A stretch of DNA of 64,000 nucleotides from Chersky-840 sp050011815 (GTDB lineage Bacteria; Actinomycetota; Acidimicrobiia; Acidimicrobiales; UBA8190). The first letter of the stretch is position 1. The number at the start of each line of letters is the position of its first letter. The notes beneath the pieces are model-generated. The model ran no database searches and was not told the origin of the DNA. It was given only the letters and a program-made list of their open reading frames with translations. The stretch lies in NCBI GenBank assembly GCA_050011815.1, contig JBEKIJ010000003.1, positions 131,609-195,608 of the forward strand. Direction: 5' to 3'. Position numbers and translations under genes: made by a program. Positions 32,920-40,503 of the stretch are shown here, piece after piece.

Positions 32920-34410
32920 TCACGTCGCCGCATCGGCCCCCATGAGCTGCGCCGCACGGCGGCGCGGCATCCCCACCAGGGCCATCAACGCGATTCCCAA
33001 GACGACGAGGCCACCGCCGAGGACGCCGAGTGTCTTGACGCCCGGCCCGGAGCCGGTGAAGGCCAGGGAGCTCGACGGGGCAGAAACGACCGATGCTTCC
33101 TGTGACCTATCTGCACCCCCTCCGGAGCTGACGCTGAAGTCGGCAGAGGTACCCGCCGCCTTGGTTGTCGTCGTGGATGCGCCGTTGTTTCCGGTCGGCG
33201 TGGACGTCGTCGGCGTTGTGGACGTCGGAGGAGTTGTCGGAGTCGTCGTGGCCGAGGGTGTCGAGGACGTCGTCGGCGTCGTGGACGTCGGAGGAGTTGT
33301 CGGAGTCGTGGTGGCCGAAGGTGTCGAGGTCGGTGGCGTTGTGACCGGTGGCTCGGTCGTCGATGGCGTTGTGGCCGTGGTGGTCGAGGGTGGCGTCGGA
33401 GCGGTCGCGTCCAGCATGGAGTCGATGTTTCCGTTGGAGGTGTCGGCGGCATCGAGGAGATAGGGAAGGCCGTAGGCGCCCTCGATGGAGTGGAGGATGC
33501 CGGCGGTACTGACCGGAGTGGAGTCTTGCTGCGGATTGGCCTTCAGCGCCGCGCTGATGTCGAGGGTGATGATGTGGCCACCGCCCACGCTGGCCGTGCC
33601 CACCCCCGAGGTGTCAGAGTCGATGCCCTCGTCCCATTCGACGACGATGTTGCCTCCCTCGGCGTACCACGGGGTGCCCTGCACCTGAGCGACGAAGTTC
33701 CCCAACCAGGCATCTCCCACCGAGGGACTGACATCACCGGTCGAGGTCGACTGCCCGTCGTGCATGTCGTCGGTGCCGTTGGGCGTTATCCATACGAAAT
33801 CCGGGGGCGTCGACGACGAGAGATCGGACATGATGTTCGTCGACGGCACCATGTTCGAGTCGAAGTCCGGCAGAGACGTGACCGACGGAAAGTACACAAA
33901 GGGGTTGTGGTGCTGGTAGTACTGACCACCGCAGCAGGTCGTGTCTCCCCCGGTGTATCCCGCTGAGGGCATGGATTCCATGTACGCCTTCCAGGGGATC
34001 CCCACCGTCTCGAGTTGGTTGACCAAGGTCTGAGCGTTCGAGCTGATGGGATCGGAGGACGGCGTGCCGTCATCGGAGACCCCGTAGGTGGACCCGGAGA
34101 GAAGCTCGAGGTAATTGGGCAGTGAGGGATGTTCGCGAGAATATGACTCTGTCGCTAGCCCGTACTCAGCCGCGAGGGCGTTGACATTGGGAGCGTCGGG
34201 GCTGCCGAGGAGCTCCGTCTCGCTCTCGTTCTCCATCATGATCACCATGATGTGGGGGGCGCCGGTCGGTGACGCCCCGTAGGCGGACACCGACAGGCCG
34301 ATGACCGCTCCGCCGCTGACGATCATCGCCATCGAGGCGATCCGGAACCATCGAGCACACGCCACCCCTCGACCCCTGCTCGACGACCGCGGCCGAGTGG
34401 ACCCGGTCAT
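32920..34410 (-). CDS. Cell-wall-anchored phosphoesterase (acid phosphatase/phospholipase C family) with LAFTG sorting signal
   Basis: The 496-aa precursor starts MTGSTRPRSSSRGRG with a signal helix (SMAMIVSGGAVIGLSVSAYGAS). The phosphoesterase domain runs from PHIMVIMMENESETELL through SREHPSLPNYLELLSG, VWITPNGTDDMHDG and GNIVVEWDEGIDSD to GGGHIITLDIS, the order seen in AcpA-like and phosphatidylinositol-specific phosphoesterases. A Thr/Pro/Ser stalk of about 90 residues made of PTTPPTSTTPTTS-like repeats follows. The end is a sorting signal: LAFTGSGPG, a hydrophobic helix and RRRAAQ, the LAXTG form used by actinobacterial class E sortases. It is probably displayed on the wall and releases phosphate or head groups. 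ATG at 34473 is also in frame. Confidence 0.82.
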   Translation of the reverse strand: MTGSTRPRSSSRGRGVACARWFRIASMAMIVSGGAVIGLSVSAYGASPTGAPHIMVIMMENESETELLGSPDAPNVNALAAEYGLATESYSREHPSLPNYLELLSGSTYGVSDDGTPSSDPISSNAQTLVNQLETVGIPWKAYMESMPSAGYTGGDTTCCGGQYYQHHNPFVYFPSVTSLPDFDSNMVPSTNIMSDLSSSTPPDFVWITPNGTDDMHDGQSTSTGDVSPSVGDAWLGNFVAQVQGTPWYAEGGNIVVEWDEGIDSDTSGVGTASVGGGHIITLDISAALKANPQQDSTPVSTAGILHSIEGAYGLPYLLDAADTSNGNIDSMLDATAPTPPSTTTATTPSTTEPPVTTPPTSTPSATTTPTTPPTSTTPTTSSTPSATTTPTTPPTSTTPTTSTPTGNNGASTTTTKAAGTSADFSVSSGGGADRSQEASVVSAPSSSLAFTGSGPGVKTLGVLGGGLVVLGIALMALVGMPRRRAAQLMGADAAT

Positions 34411-34880
34411 GGCATTCCGACCCGGGTCGAGTGGCAGTGGGATCGAGCGTTCGGACCGCCCCGCCCGCGGCACCCTCCACGTCGCTCACCGCGATGATGC
34501 CGCCGTCCTGACATTGCTCGATGCCCCCCATTGAGATCCGTGCTGCGTACCGGGTGTCCTCCGAAGGACGTTTGCCATGGTCTCGACCCGGCAAACCACA
34601 GCCCTCTCGGCCCGTATCTGTCACTGATCATGACTAACTGACCTCGCCACGTGGTCAATTCGGCATCAAAACCCGGTCAACGGGGCTGGAGGTCAATAGC
34701 CTTCCGAGCACCCATCCGGAAGACCCGCCCGGGATCGCCCCGGGTCGAGATCCCGAGCGACTGACCGTCGGGCGATCGGTGGAAGGAGGATCGAGAGAAT
34801 GAAGTCGGTGTGATGATCTCCCGGGCTCCCAGGGGCGGGGTGAGGGGCCAGCGGTTCTGAATCGTCGCTCCCTGGAGCGT
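34411..34880. other. Intergenic region, lower GC, no recognised gene
   Basis: The spacer between the phosphoesterase start and the DUF1918 gene end contains no convincing gene. A strong GGAAGGAGG at 34781-34789 precedes ATG 34800 on the + strand, but that frame is only MKSV before a stop. No tRNA-like cloverleaf was found. Confidence 0.5.
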
Positions 34881-35108
34881 CTAATGCTGCGAGCGGTCCT
34901 CGGGAAGTCGGGGGGCTGGGTGGATGTAGACGTCCGGCCCGGGAAAGAGGAGTCCCACGGTCCCGGTGTCCACCCAGTTGACGACCATGACATAAGGACG
35001 CTTGCCGAGCGTTTCGTACAGGTTCACGATCTGACCCCTTCGATTGCCTTCGCCCGAGACGAGCGTGTCCCCGACCGAAGGTGCGCTCACCTCTTCCGTC
35101 CTAACCAT
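34881..35108 (-). CDS. DUF1918 family small protein
   Basis: The 75-aa product matches the small beta-barrel-like DUF1918 family of actinobacteria: SVGDTLVSGEGNRRGQIVNL, then VVNWVDTGTVGLLFPGPDVYIHP, the latter being the family hallmark (W-x-D-x-G then L-x-FPGPD). The function of DUF1918 is not known. ATG at 35108 gives a length close to the family norm; ATG at 35159 is also in frame and would overlap the upstream small frame. Confidence 0.7.
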   Translation of the reverse strand: MVRTEEVSAPSVGDTLVSGEGNRRGQIVNLYETLGKRPYVMVVNWVDTGTVGLLFPGPDVYIHPAPRLPEDRSQH

Positions 35109-35134
35109 GACGGTTCGGCCCCGGGCTCTGATAG

Positions 35135-35440
35135 TCACCGGTCGTCTGCCTCCGAGCACAGGTCGCGAGATTGGAGGTGTGCTCGATCGAGGGATGCGTG
35201 GATCGGCGGAGACACGTCGTCGTACAAGATGGCATCCAGTAGCGAGGCTGCTCCAGATGCGCCCCGGCGGGACGGGGCCGTGCTCATGGGATCACTCGCA
35301 TTGCCGAGGCTCGAGAGTGTGGCTTCCGGGTGAAAGGCGGCGCCGTGCTCGAAGTCTCGACGAAGGGCGATCCTGGCGCTGTCGCTCATGCCCAGGCTGT
35401 CGGCGTCATCATCCGTGGTTTCGGCGGTCTCGCCAGCCAT
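35135..35440 (-). CDS. Hypothetical small protein
   Basis: This 101-aa frame starts MAGETAETTDDDADSLGMSD, preceded by GAAGGG about 10 nt upstream, and reads as a plausible soluble, acidic protein with third codon positions moderately G/C-rich. I do not recognise a family. It lies just upstream of the DUF1918 gene on the same strand, and both could be one transcript. A non-coding stretch is a real alternative. Confidence 0.35.
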   Translation of the reverse strand: MAGETAETTDDDADSLGMSDSARIALRRDFEHGAAFHPEATLSSLGNASDPMSTAPSRRGASGAASLLDAILYDDVSPPIHASLDRAHLQSRDLCSEADDR

Positions 35441-35844
35441 AGCCGCGTTCCCTTCACTTGACTTTCGGGCAGCATCGGCTGTTTCGCGATGGGCGGCCAG
35501 TGCCAAAGGTCCCATCGTCACGATCGTCGTCGTCGCGAGATCGCTTCTGTGTGACAGGCACGTGTCGGACAAGTGAGGGAGCGCCGGATTCCGGTGTTTC
35601 AGTGGCGCGGGGTCCCGACGTTCGGCCCGATCGAGTCTCGATGGAATCTCTGCCACACACCGTAGGCAAAATGCCACACGGAGAAAGCCGAACGAAGACC
35701 CGGCGTCCTCGGGAGCGTGTCGGTGCCTCGACCCGAAACACGACAGACCCGCGGGACTCAGCGGTCCCACCACTCCGGAGGGCGCCCGCCGCCCTGCTCG
35801 AACGGGTAACTGCGAACGCAAGAACGCTCACGTCTGACGACTGG
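35441..35844. other. Intergenic region without recognised gene
   Basis: Reading frames here on both strands have Arg/Ser/Pro-rich, family-free translations typical of random open frames in GC-rich DNA. The region lies between the small hypothetical gene and the end of the sugar transporter gene. No repeat or hairpin terminator was recognised. Confidence 0.45.
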
Positions 35845-36795
35845 TCACCTCAGGTTGCCGATCAGGATTCCCCCCACGCCGGCAAAGAAGATGCCGACCA
35901 GAGCGACTCGTGCGGCGCGGGAACCTGGCTTGGGGACCTTGAAGACGAGTATGCCGATGGTCACGTTGACCAACAGACTGAGCTGGGCGATCGTGAAGCC
36001 GACGCCGGTACCCACACGGACGACCAGCCCCAACAAGGCGATATTGCCAATTCCGAAGAGGAGACCTGCCGAGAGCTGCACGGCGGTAGCGCGTGGGCTC
36101 AGCCGTGCGGGTCCGCCCGTGGCCACGACCAACACTGTCCCGGCCGCCAGTATCCCCAGAGCCAGCGGGAAGTTGGCCACTTGTGTGGATACCTTCGCCC
36201 ACTGGGCGGGGATGAAATAGCTGCCCCAGAGCACTCCGGCCGCGCCGGCGAAGAGGAACCCGCGGCGATAGCTGTCGACCGCTCCCGTGATCCCGACCTT
36301 GGCAGGAGGCAGAAGATCCTCGGCGTGCGCGCCAACCTCCACCGGACTGAGGGCGCCAACCTGAGAGCCTTGGGAACGGACAATGAAGAGGATGCCTGCG
36401 AGTACGAACAGGAGCGCCACGCCGAGAAGGGTGAATTGGACGGTGGTGAAACTGTTCAGCTCGCCGAAGAGCAGGGTTCCCCACACGAAGGCAACGATGA
36501 TGTTCAGCGGTGTCCACGAACCGCTGGCCCGGGCCAGCCCGATGGATTCCGAAGCTCGGAATGCGGAGTAACCGCCGGCTGTCCACACCACCCCGCCGGC
36601 CAGGGGCAGCCAGAACCCACGCCACCCGAACGAGACGTGGCCGCCGCCAATGGCCAGCGCTCCGGCGGCAAAGACGGCATTGCCGAGGGCGACGTAGAAC
36701 GCCCGTGAGCGCTGGGGAACGCCTGGCATTATCTGGGCGACCGGTATCCAGAATCCCCAGGCCAGAATCGTGGTCAGCGCGAGCAGCGCCGTCAT
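35845..36795 (-). CDS. GRP/DMT-superfamily sugar transporter-like membrane protein
   Basis: The 316-aa protein has about ten membrane helices in two homologous halves. The first is MTALLALTTILAWGFWIPVAQIM to AGILFIVRS; the second, after a polar loop of about 40 residues (SQGSQVGALSPVEVGAHAEDLLPP), runs from GFLFAGAAGVLWGSYFIPAQW to VALVGIFFAGVGGILIGNL. The paired phrases WGFWIPVAQ and WGSYFIPAQW are typical of the glucose/ribose porter family (GlcU/RbsU). Proton-linked sugar uptake is therefore likely, but related families carry other solutes. ATG start at 36795. It stands alone in its transcription unit and is not next to the sugar catabolic genes. Confidence 0.75.
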   Translation of the reverse strand: MTALLALTTILAWGFWIPVAQIMPGVPQRSRAFYVALGNAVFAAGALAIGGGHVSFGWRGFWLPLAGGVVWTAGGYSAFRASESIGLARASGSWTPLNIIVAFVWGTLLFGELNSFTTVQFTLLGVALLFVLAGILFIVRSQGSQVGALSPVEVGAHAEDLLPPAKVGITGAVDSYRRGFLFAGAAGVLWGSYFIPAQWAKVSTQVANFPLALGILAAGTVLVVATGGPARLSPRATAVQLSAGLLFGIGNIALLGLVVRVGTGVGFTIAQLSLLVNVTIGILVFKVPKPGSRAARVALVGIFFAGVGGILIGNLR

Positions 36796-37279
36796 CGGTC
36801 ACGTCGTCGACAGCGTCCACTGTTCTCGGGAGCCCGCACTGCTCCTGGGGGGCTCGTCCTTGTCGACCTTGGTGCCCGGGAGCCCATGATCCGGCAGTCT
36901 GCATCAGGGAGCCGGGGTCAGCGACCAGGCCGGGCCACCGGACAGAGGCCACCCGGCACAGGACTCAAAGTCCTAGGCGTACCCCTTCAGAATCCATGCC
37001 CGATACCCCCTCGGGCCGCGCGCCATGCCGGGTGCCGGCGGAGCCGGAGGCTCAGTGCCCGAGTCTGCCCACGACCTTCTCGGCGATCCGGACGATCCGG
37101 ACGATCCGGAGGATCCGGACGATCCGGATTGCGGCCGATGTCGCATTTTCTCGCCCACATGGGCGATCTATGCGTCAACCAGACGTTCATCGCCTCAACC
37201 AGACGGTCCCCACCCCGGTTGCAAGGGCGGGAGGTCGGTCAGATCGGGTCGGGCGGCGCCTCCGACTCGCCGTCGTCGC
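36796..37279. other. Intergenic region containing a 9-nt repeat array
   Basis: No coding frame here looks genuine. The notable element is an array of five GATCCGGAC-type units at 37085-37129. This region presumably carries the promoter of the sugar transporter gene near 36800-36850. Confidence 0.55.
37085..37129. repeat. Five tandem 9-nt repeats (GATCCGGAC)
   Basis: Five contiguous units, three identical and two with a changed last base. The unit is itself nearly palindromic (TCCGGA core), so the array can fold or offer several identical binding sites. It lies about 150 nt downstream of the pRiA4b-like gene's stop. Confidence 0.88.
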
Positions 37280-37711
37280 TCACCCAACGCCGCCTGTACT
37301 GGTCGGGGATCTCCCCCCACCCCAGTACGGCAGCGGCCCCTCGGGTATGAAGCCGAGCGCGTCGACCGGGTCGATCCAACTCTCTCCGACGGTACAGACA
37401 TGGGCCCAGCCGTCGCCGAGGTCGAAGGTGTAGACGAATTGCTCGCCGCTGGCGAGCCGGGACAACTTGGTACCCCCGTCGTCGAGCACCGCGTCGGGTT
37501 CGTCCCAGTCGGGATCAGGGACCGATAGCCGGGTGCCGTCGGCCAGGACGAACTCGTGGAGGTGGCTCCTGTCCCAACGGGCGAAGGCGTCATCGATCGC
37601 CTCGGCCATTCCGCAAAGGTGTGCGACCTTGCCGCGGCGAGGACGCGCCCCGGACGTGGCCAGCAGGTGGCCCCACCGCCTTCGACCAGTTCGATTCGGA
37701 TCGACAACCAT
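37280..37711 (-). CDS. Plasmid pRiA4b ORF-3-like domain protein
   Basis: The 143-aa product contains the core of the pRiA4b ORF-3 family: AIDDAFARWDRSHLHEFVLADG (with the WDRSHLHEF hallmark), PDPDWDEPDAVLDDGGTKLSRLASGEQFVYTFDLGDGWAHVCTVGE, and a C-terminal Gly/Pro-rich end in place of the Cys-containing loop. The N-terminal beta strands that normally precede the helix (about 30 residues with a PxVWRR motif) are not recognisable, so the gene may be degraded or the start misplaced. The molecular role of the family is unknown; members are often found on plasmids and in mobile regions. Confidence 0.65.
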   Translation of the reverse strand: MVVDPNRTGRRRWGHLLATSGARPRRGKVAHLCGMAEAIDDAFARWDRSHLHEFVLADGTRLSVPDPDWDEPDAVLDDGGTKLSRLASGEQFVYTFDLGDGWAHVCTVGESWIDPVDALGFIPEGPLPYWGGGRSPTSTGGVG

Positions 37712-37877
37712 GTTCGCGCCATCGGGCGACAATGGTGCCACGGACTGACGCCCTGGGCAGAGCGGAACCAGGTGGGGATAGATCTCGGTCTTCGGTCCGG
37801 GACGGAGCAGAGACGGAGTTGGGGGCGGATGGCCCGAACCGCGCGCACCGGCAGGCCCCGATCCGATTGACATCGTT

Positions 37878-39032
37878 CTATCCGAGCAGCCTCTTCGAGA
37901 TCACGACACGCTGGATCTGGTTGGTGCCCTCGTAGATCTGGGTGATCTTGGCGTCGCGCATGAAGCGTTCGGCGGGGAAATCGGTGGTGTAGCCATAGCC
38001 GCCGAGCAGTTGGACGGCGTCGGTCGTCACGGCCATGGCGGTGTCCGAGGCGAAGCATTTCGCCATGGCCCCCATCATCGAGAGTTCGTTGTCGGGGTCG
38101 CCCCCGTCGATCACCGAACAGGCGCGGTAGACGAGACAGCGGGCCGCTTCGGTCCGCATTGCCATGTCGGCGAGCATGAACCGGAGTCCCTGGAATTCGG
38201 AGATGGGTTGCCCGAAGGCGTTGCGCTGTGTCATGTACCGGGCCGCGTAGTCGATCGCTCCCTGGGCGATGCCCACGGCCTGGGCCCCGATGGTGGGGCG
38301 GCTGCGGTCGAGGGTGTGCATGGCGATGGTGAAGCCCTGGCCCTCTTCGCCGACCCGGTTCTCGACCGGCACGCGGACATCGTCGAAGACCACCTCTCCG
38401 GTGGGGCTGCCCCGGAGTCCCATCTTGTGTTCGAGCTTGGCGACCTTCACACCCCAGTCAGCTTCGACCACGAAGCAGCTGATGCCCCGGTGACCGGCAT
38501 CGGGATCGGTCTTGGCGAAGACGGTGTAGAAGCTCGAGGCACCGGCGTTGGTGATCCAGTACTTCGTCCCGCTGAGGACGTAGTGGTCGCCGTCGCGCAC
38601 CGCCCGGCACCGCATGGCGGCCACATCGCTGCCGGCGTCCGCCTCCGAGAGGCAGTAGCTCGCCTGCGCCTCTCCCGAGGCCACGCGAGGGACATACGTG
38701 GTCTTCAGGTGCTCAGACCCCCAGTTGAAGACGGGCATCATCCCGAGCTTCGAGATGAGCATGGTCACGCTCGTCGAGGCGCACACCCGGGCGAGCTCCT
38801 CGACCATGATCGCCTGGGTGACCGAATCGGCGCCGGCACCGCCATAGGCCACGGGGATCCCGAGGGCGGGGAGCTCCATCTCCACCGACGCCTTGAAGCC
38901 GTCCCACGGGAAGGCCGCATCCCGGTCGACCTCGGCGGCGTGGGGCGCGATGCGCTCCTCGGCCATCTGGCGGACCGCACTCCGGAACTGCTTGTGCGTG
39001 TCGGTGAGCGCGTAGGCGGGGGGGAACTCCAT
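37878..39032 (-). CDS. Acyl-CoA dehydrogenase
   Basis: The 384-aa flavoprotein has the normal length and all landmarks: an N-terminal helical domain, YCLSEADAGSDVAAMRCRAVRDGDHYVLSGTKYWITNAG (FAD and substrate-binding strands), MGLRGSPTGEVVFDDVRVP, QRNAFGQPISEFQGLRFMLADMAM, and AVQLLGGYGYTTDFPAERFMRDAKITQIYEGTNQIQR, where the Glu of YEGTNQ is the catalytic base of short- and medium-chain enzymes. It oxidises an acyl-CoA to the trans-2-enoyl-CoA, passing electrons to ETF. It follows the alpha/beta hydrolase gene by 36 nt at the end of the leuB-ilvE-cimA cluster; a branched-chain acyl-CoA is conceivable, but specificity is not readable. Confidence 0.92.
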   Translation of the reverse strand: MEFPPAYALTDTHKQFRSAVRQMAEERIAPHAAEVDRDAAFPWDGFKASVEMELPALGIPVAYGGAGADSVTQAIMVEELARVCASTSVTMLISKLGMMPVFNWGSEHLKTTYVPRVASGEAQASYCLSEADAGSDVAAMRCRAVRDGDHYVLSGTKYWITNAGASSFYTVFAKTDPDAGHRGISCFVVEADWGVKVAKLEHKMGLRGSPTGEVVFDDVRVPVENRVGEEGQGFTIAMHTLDRSRPTIGAQAVGIAQGAIDYAARYMTQRNAFGQPISEFQGLRFMLADMAMRTEAARCLVYRACSVIDGGDPDNELSMMGAMAKCFASDTAMAVTTDAVQLLGGYGYTTDFPAERFMRDAKITQIYEGTNQIQRVVISKRLLG

Positions 39033-39068
39033 CCACCCAGTCTCCCACCCCGAGCCTGGCGCCTGGTG

Positions 39069-39956
39069 TTACCGGTGTTGCGACAGGTGCTCGAGAAGGA
39101 GCCGGTTCAGCGCGGCCGGTGCGGACTCGGGGATCCAGTGACTGACGCCGGGCAGGACCTCGAAGCGGTAGGGGCCCGAGACCCAGTGCACCGTCGCCTC
39201 CGCCGCCACCCGTCCGAGGGCGATGTCTTGGTCCGACCAGACATACAAGGTCGGGACCGTGATCGCGCCCACGTCGGAGAGCGCATGGGGCTCGGTGGCC
39301 CGATACCAATTCAGCGCGGCGGTCAAGGCCCCGGGCTCGACCATGGTGGCGACGAACCGCCGCACCTCCTCGGTGTCCGAGGAGAGACCGCTGGCGTCGA
39401 ACATGGCGCGGAGCCCCCCACCCGAGCCGTCCTCACCCAGCAGGGCGCGCTCGGCCACGCCGCCCTCAGCCCGGAACACCTCGATGTACGACGATCGCTG
39501 GCGTTGGTCCTCGTCGCCGCCACCGCCACCGCCACCCTCCCCACCGCCGCCGAAGGCGGCCGCGAAGGCGCGGGGATGGGGCACCGAGACCGCGGTGAGG
39601 GTTCGCACTCGATCGGGATGACGCGCCGCGGTCACCCACGCCACCATCGCTCCCCAGTCATGACCGACGAGGTCGAAGCGGTCCAATTCCCACTCGTCGG
39701 CGACGGCGAGGACATCGCCCACGAGCTCGCCGATGCGGTAGTCCTCCACCGTGGCGGGTCGGGCCTGGGGCGAGTACCCCCGCTGGTCGAAGGCGAGGCC
39801 CCGGTATCCCGCGCCGGCAACGGCTTCGAGCTGGTGGTGCCAGGAGAACGAGGTCTGGGGAAACCCGTGCAGGAAGACCACGGGGCGACCCCCGTCGGGG
39901 CCCGTCGCCACCGCCTTGAACGTCAAGCCGTGGGCCGAGACCTCGAGGTCCTGCAC
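39069..39956 (-). CDS. Alpha/beta hydrolase, epoxide hydrolase-like
   Basis: The 295-aa hydrolase has VVFLHGFPQTSFSWHHQLEAV (HGFP oxyanion motif), FDLVGHDWGAMVAWVTAARHPD with Asp as nucleophile in GHDWGA, a cap domain, DIALGRVAAEATVHWV with the acid region, and LPGVSHWIPESAPAALNRLLLEHL with the His. An Asp nucleophile points to epoxide hydrolases or haloalkane/fluoroacetate dehalogenases rather than esterases. A glycine-rich insertion (FGGGGEGGGGGGGDEDQRQR) enters the cap. The GTG start at 39956 lies 20 nt after the stop of the small gene upstream, so it probably belongs to the same transcript as cimA. Confidence 0.82.
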   Translation of the reverse strand: MQDLEVSAHGLTFKAVATGPDGGRPVVFLHGFPQTSFSWHHQLEAVAGAGYRGLAFDQRGYSPQARPATVEDYRIGELVGDVLAVADEWELDRFDLVGHDWGAMVAWVTAARHPDRVRTLTAVSVPHPRAFAAAFGGGGEGGGGGGGDEDQRQRSSYIEVFRAEGGVAERALLGEDGSGGGLRAMFDASGLSSDTEEVRRFVATMVEPGALTAALNWYRATEPHALSDVGAITVPTLYVWSDQDIALGRVAAEATVHWVSGPYRFEVLPGVSHWIPESAPAALNRLLLEHLSQHR

Positions 39957-39975
39957 CGATGGAGCCGACTGAGGT

Positions 39976-40503
39976 TCAGGTCGCGACGGCGGAGACGTCC
40001 AGCATCGACCGCCACGAGGACAGACGACCGCGGACATCGGACGGGGACAGACGCAGGGTCTCTTCCGACACGGCTCCGACGATGGTCCTCTGCTGCTGGT
40101 AGTGGTGGGCGGCCGCCTGGAAGAGCGGGGTCCGCCAGTCGACGAGGTCTGCCGGCGCCCCACCCAGGAACCCGAAGACCACCAGGGCCAGCTCGATGTC
40201 CTTGGCGACCGGCGCCCGGCCGTACAACGAGGCGCGGCGGTTCGCCACCGCCGAGCAGGCCACCAGCGCGTCCTCGGCCGTGACGCCGTCGGTGAGCTCG
40301 AGCTTGTCCTCGAACTGGGTGTGGGCGAGGAGGAAGGCGTAGCCCTGATCGGTCCCGGGGATCCCCAGCTCCCGGCCCCGGACGTGCTCGGGCCCGCGCA
40401 GATCGGCGACCCGACCGGCCCGCCAGTGGCGCGGGGTGCTCAGCCGGTACGAGGGCCGGACCTGGTCGGTCTCGACGATCGGCACGAAGTTGGGTTGGGT
40501 CAT
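39976..40503 (-). CDS. Conserved-looking protein of unknown function, coupled to cimA
   Basis: The 175-aa protein starts MTQPNFVPIVETDQVRPSYRLSTPRHWRAGRVADLRG and is mostly helical and soluble in prediction by eye (GYAFLLAHTQFEDKLELTDGVTAEDALVACSAVANRRASLYGRAPVAKDIELALVVFGFLG). I do not recognise a family or catalytic motif. Its ATG overlaps the cimA stop (ATGA), and codon use is like the neighbours, so it is a real gene translated with citramalate synthase. A role in isoleucine biosynthesis or in its control is possible, but only the position supports that. Confidence 0.8.
   Translation of the reverse strand: MTQPNFVPIVETDQVRPSYRLSTPRHWRAGRVADLRGPEHVRGRELGIPGTDQGYAFLLAHTQFEDKLELTDGVTAEDALVACSAVANRRASLYGRAPVAKDIELALVVFGFLGGAPADLVDWRTPLFQAAAHHYQQQRTIVGAVSEETLRLSPSDVRGRLSSWRSMLDVSAVAT

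Noticed and set aside
34411..34880. Possible tRNA or small RNA gene in the spacer
   Set aside because: Several short inverted repeats exist, but no acceptor, D, anticodon and T arms could be assembled.
34655..34993. 112-codon minus-strand frame
   Set aside because: Ser/Pro/Arg-rich translation without family features; it overlaps the DUF1918 gene, which has a clear family pattern in another frame.
38010..40283. Very long open frame on the + strand antisense to the acyl-CoA dehydrogenase and hydrolase genes
   Set aside because: Its translation is a His/Arg/Gly/Asp-rich string without domain motifs. It mirrors the real genes on the other strand, whose catalytic motifs are clear; long antisense frames are expected at this GC content.
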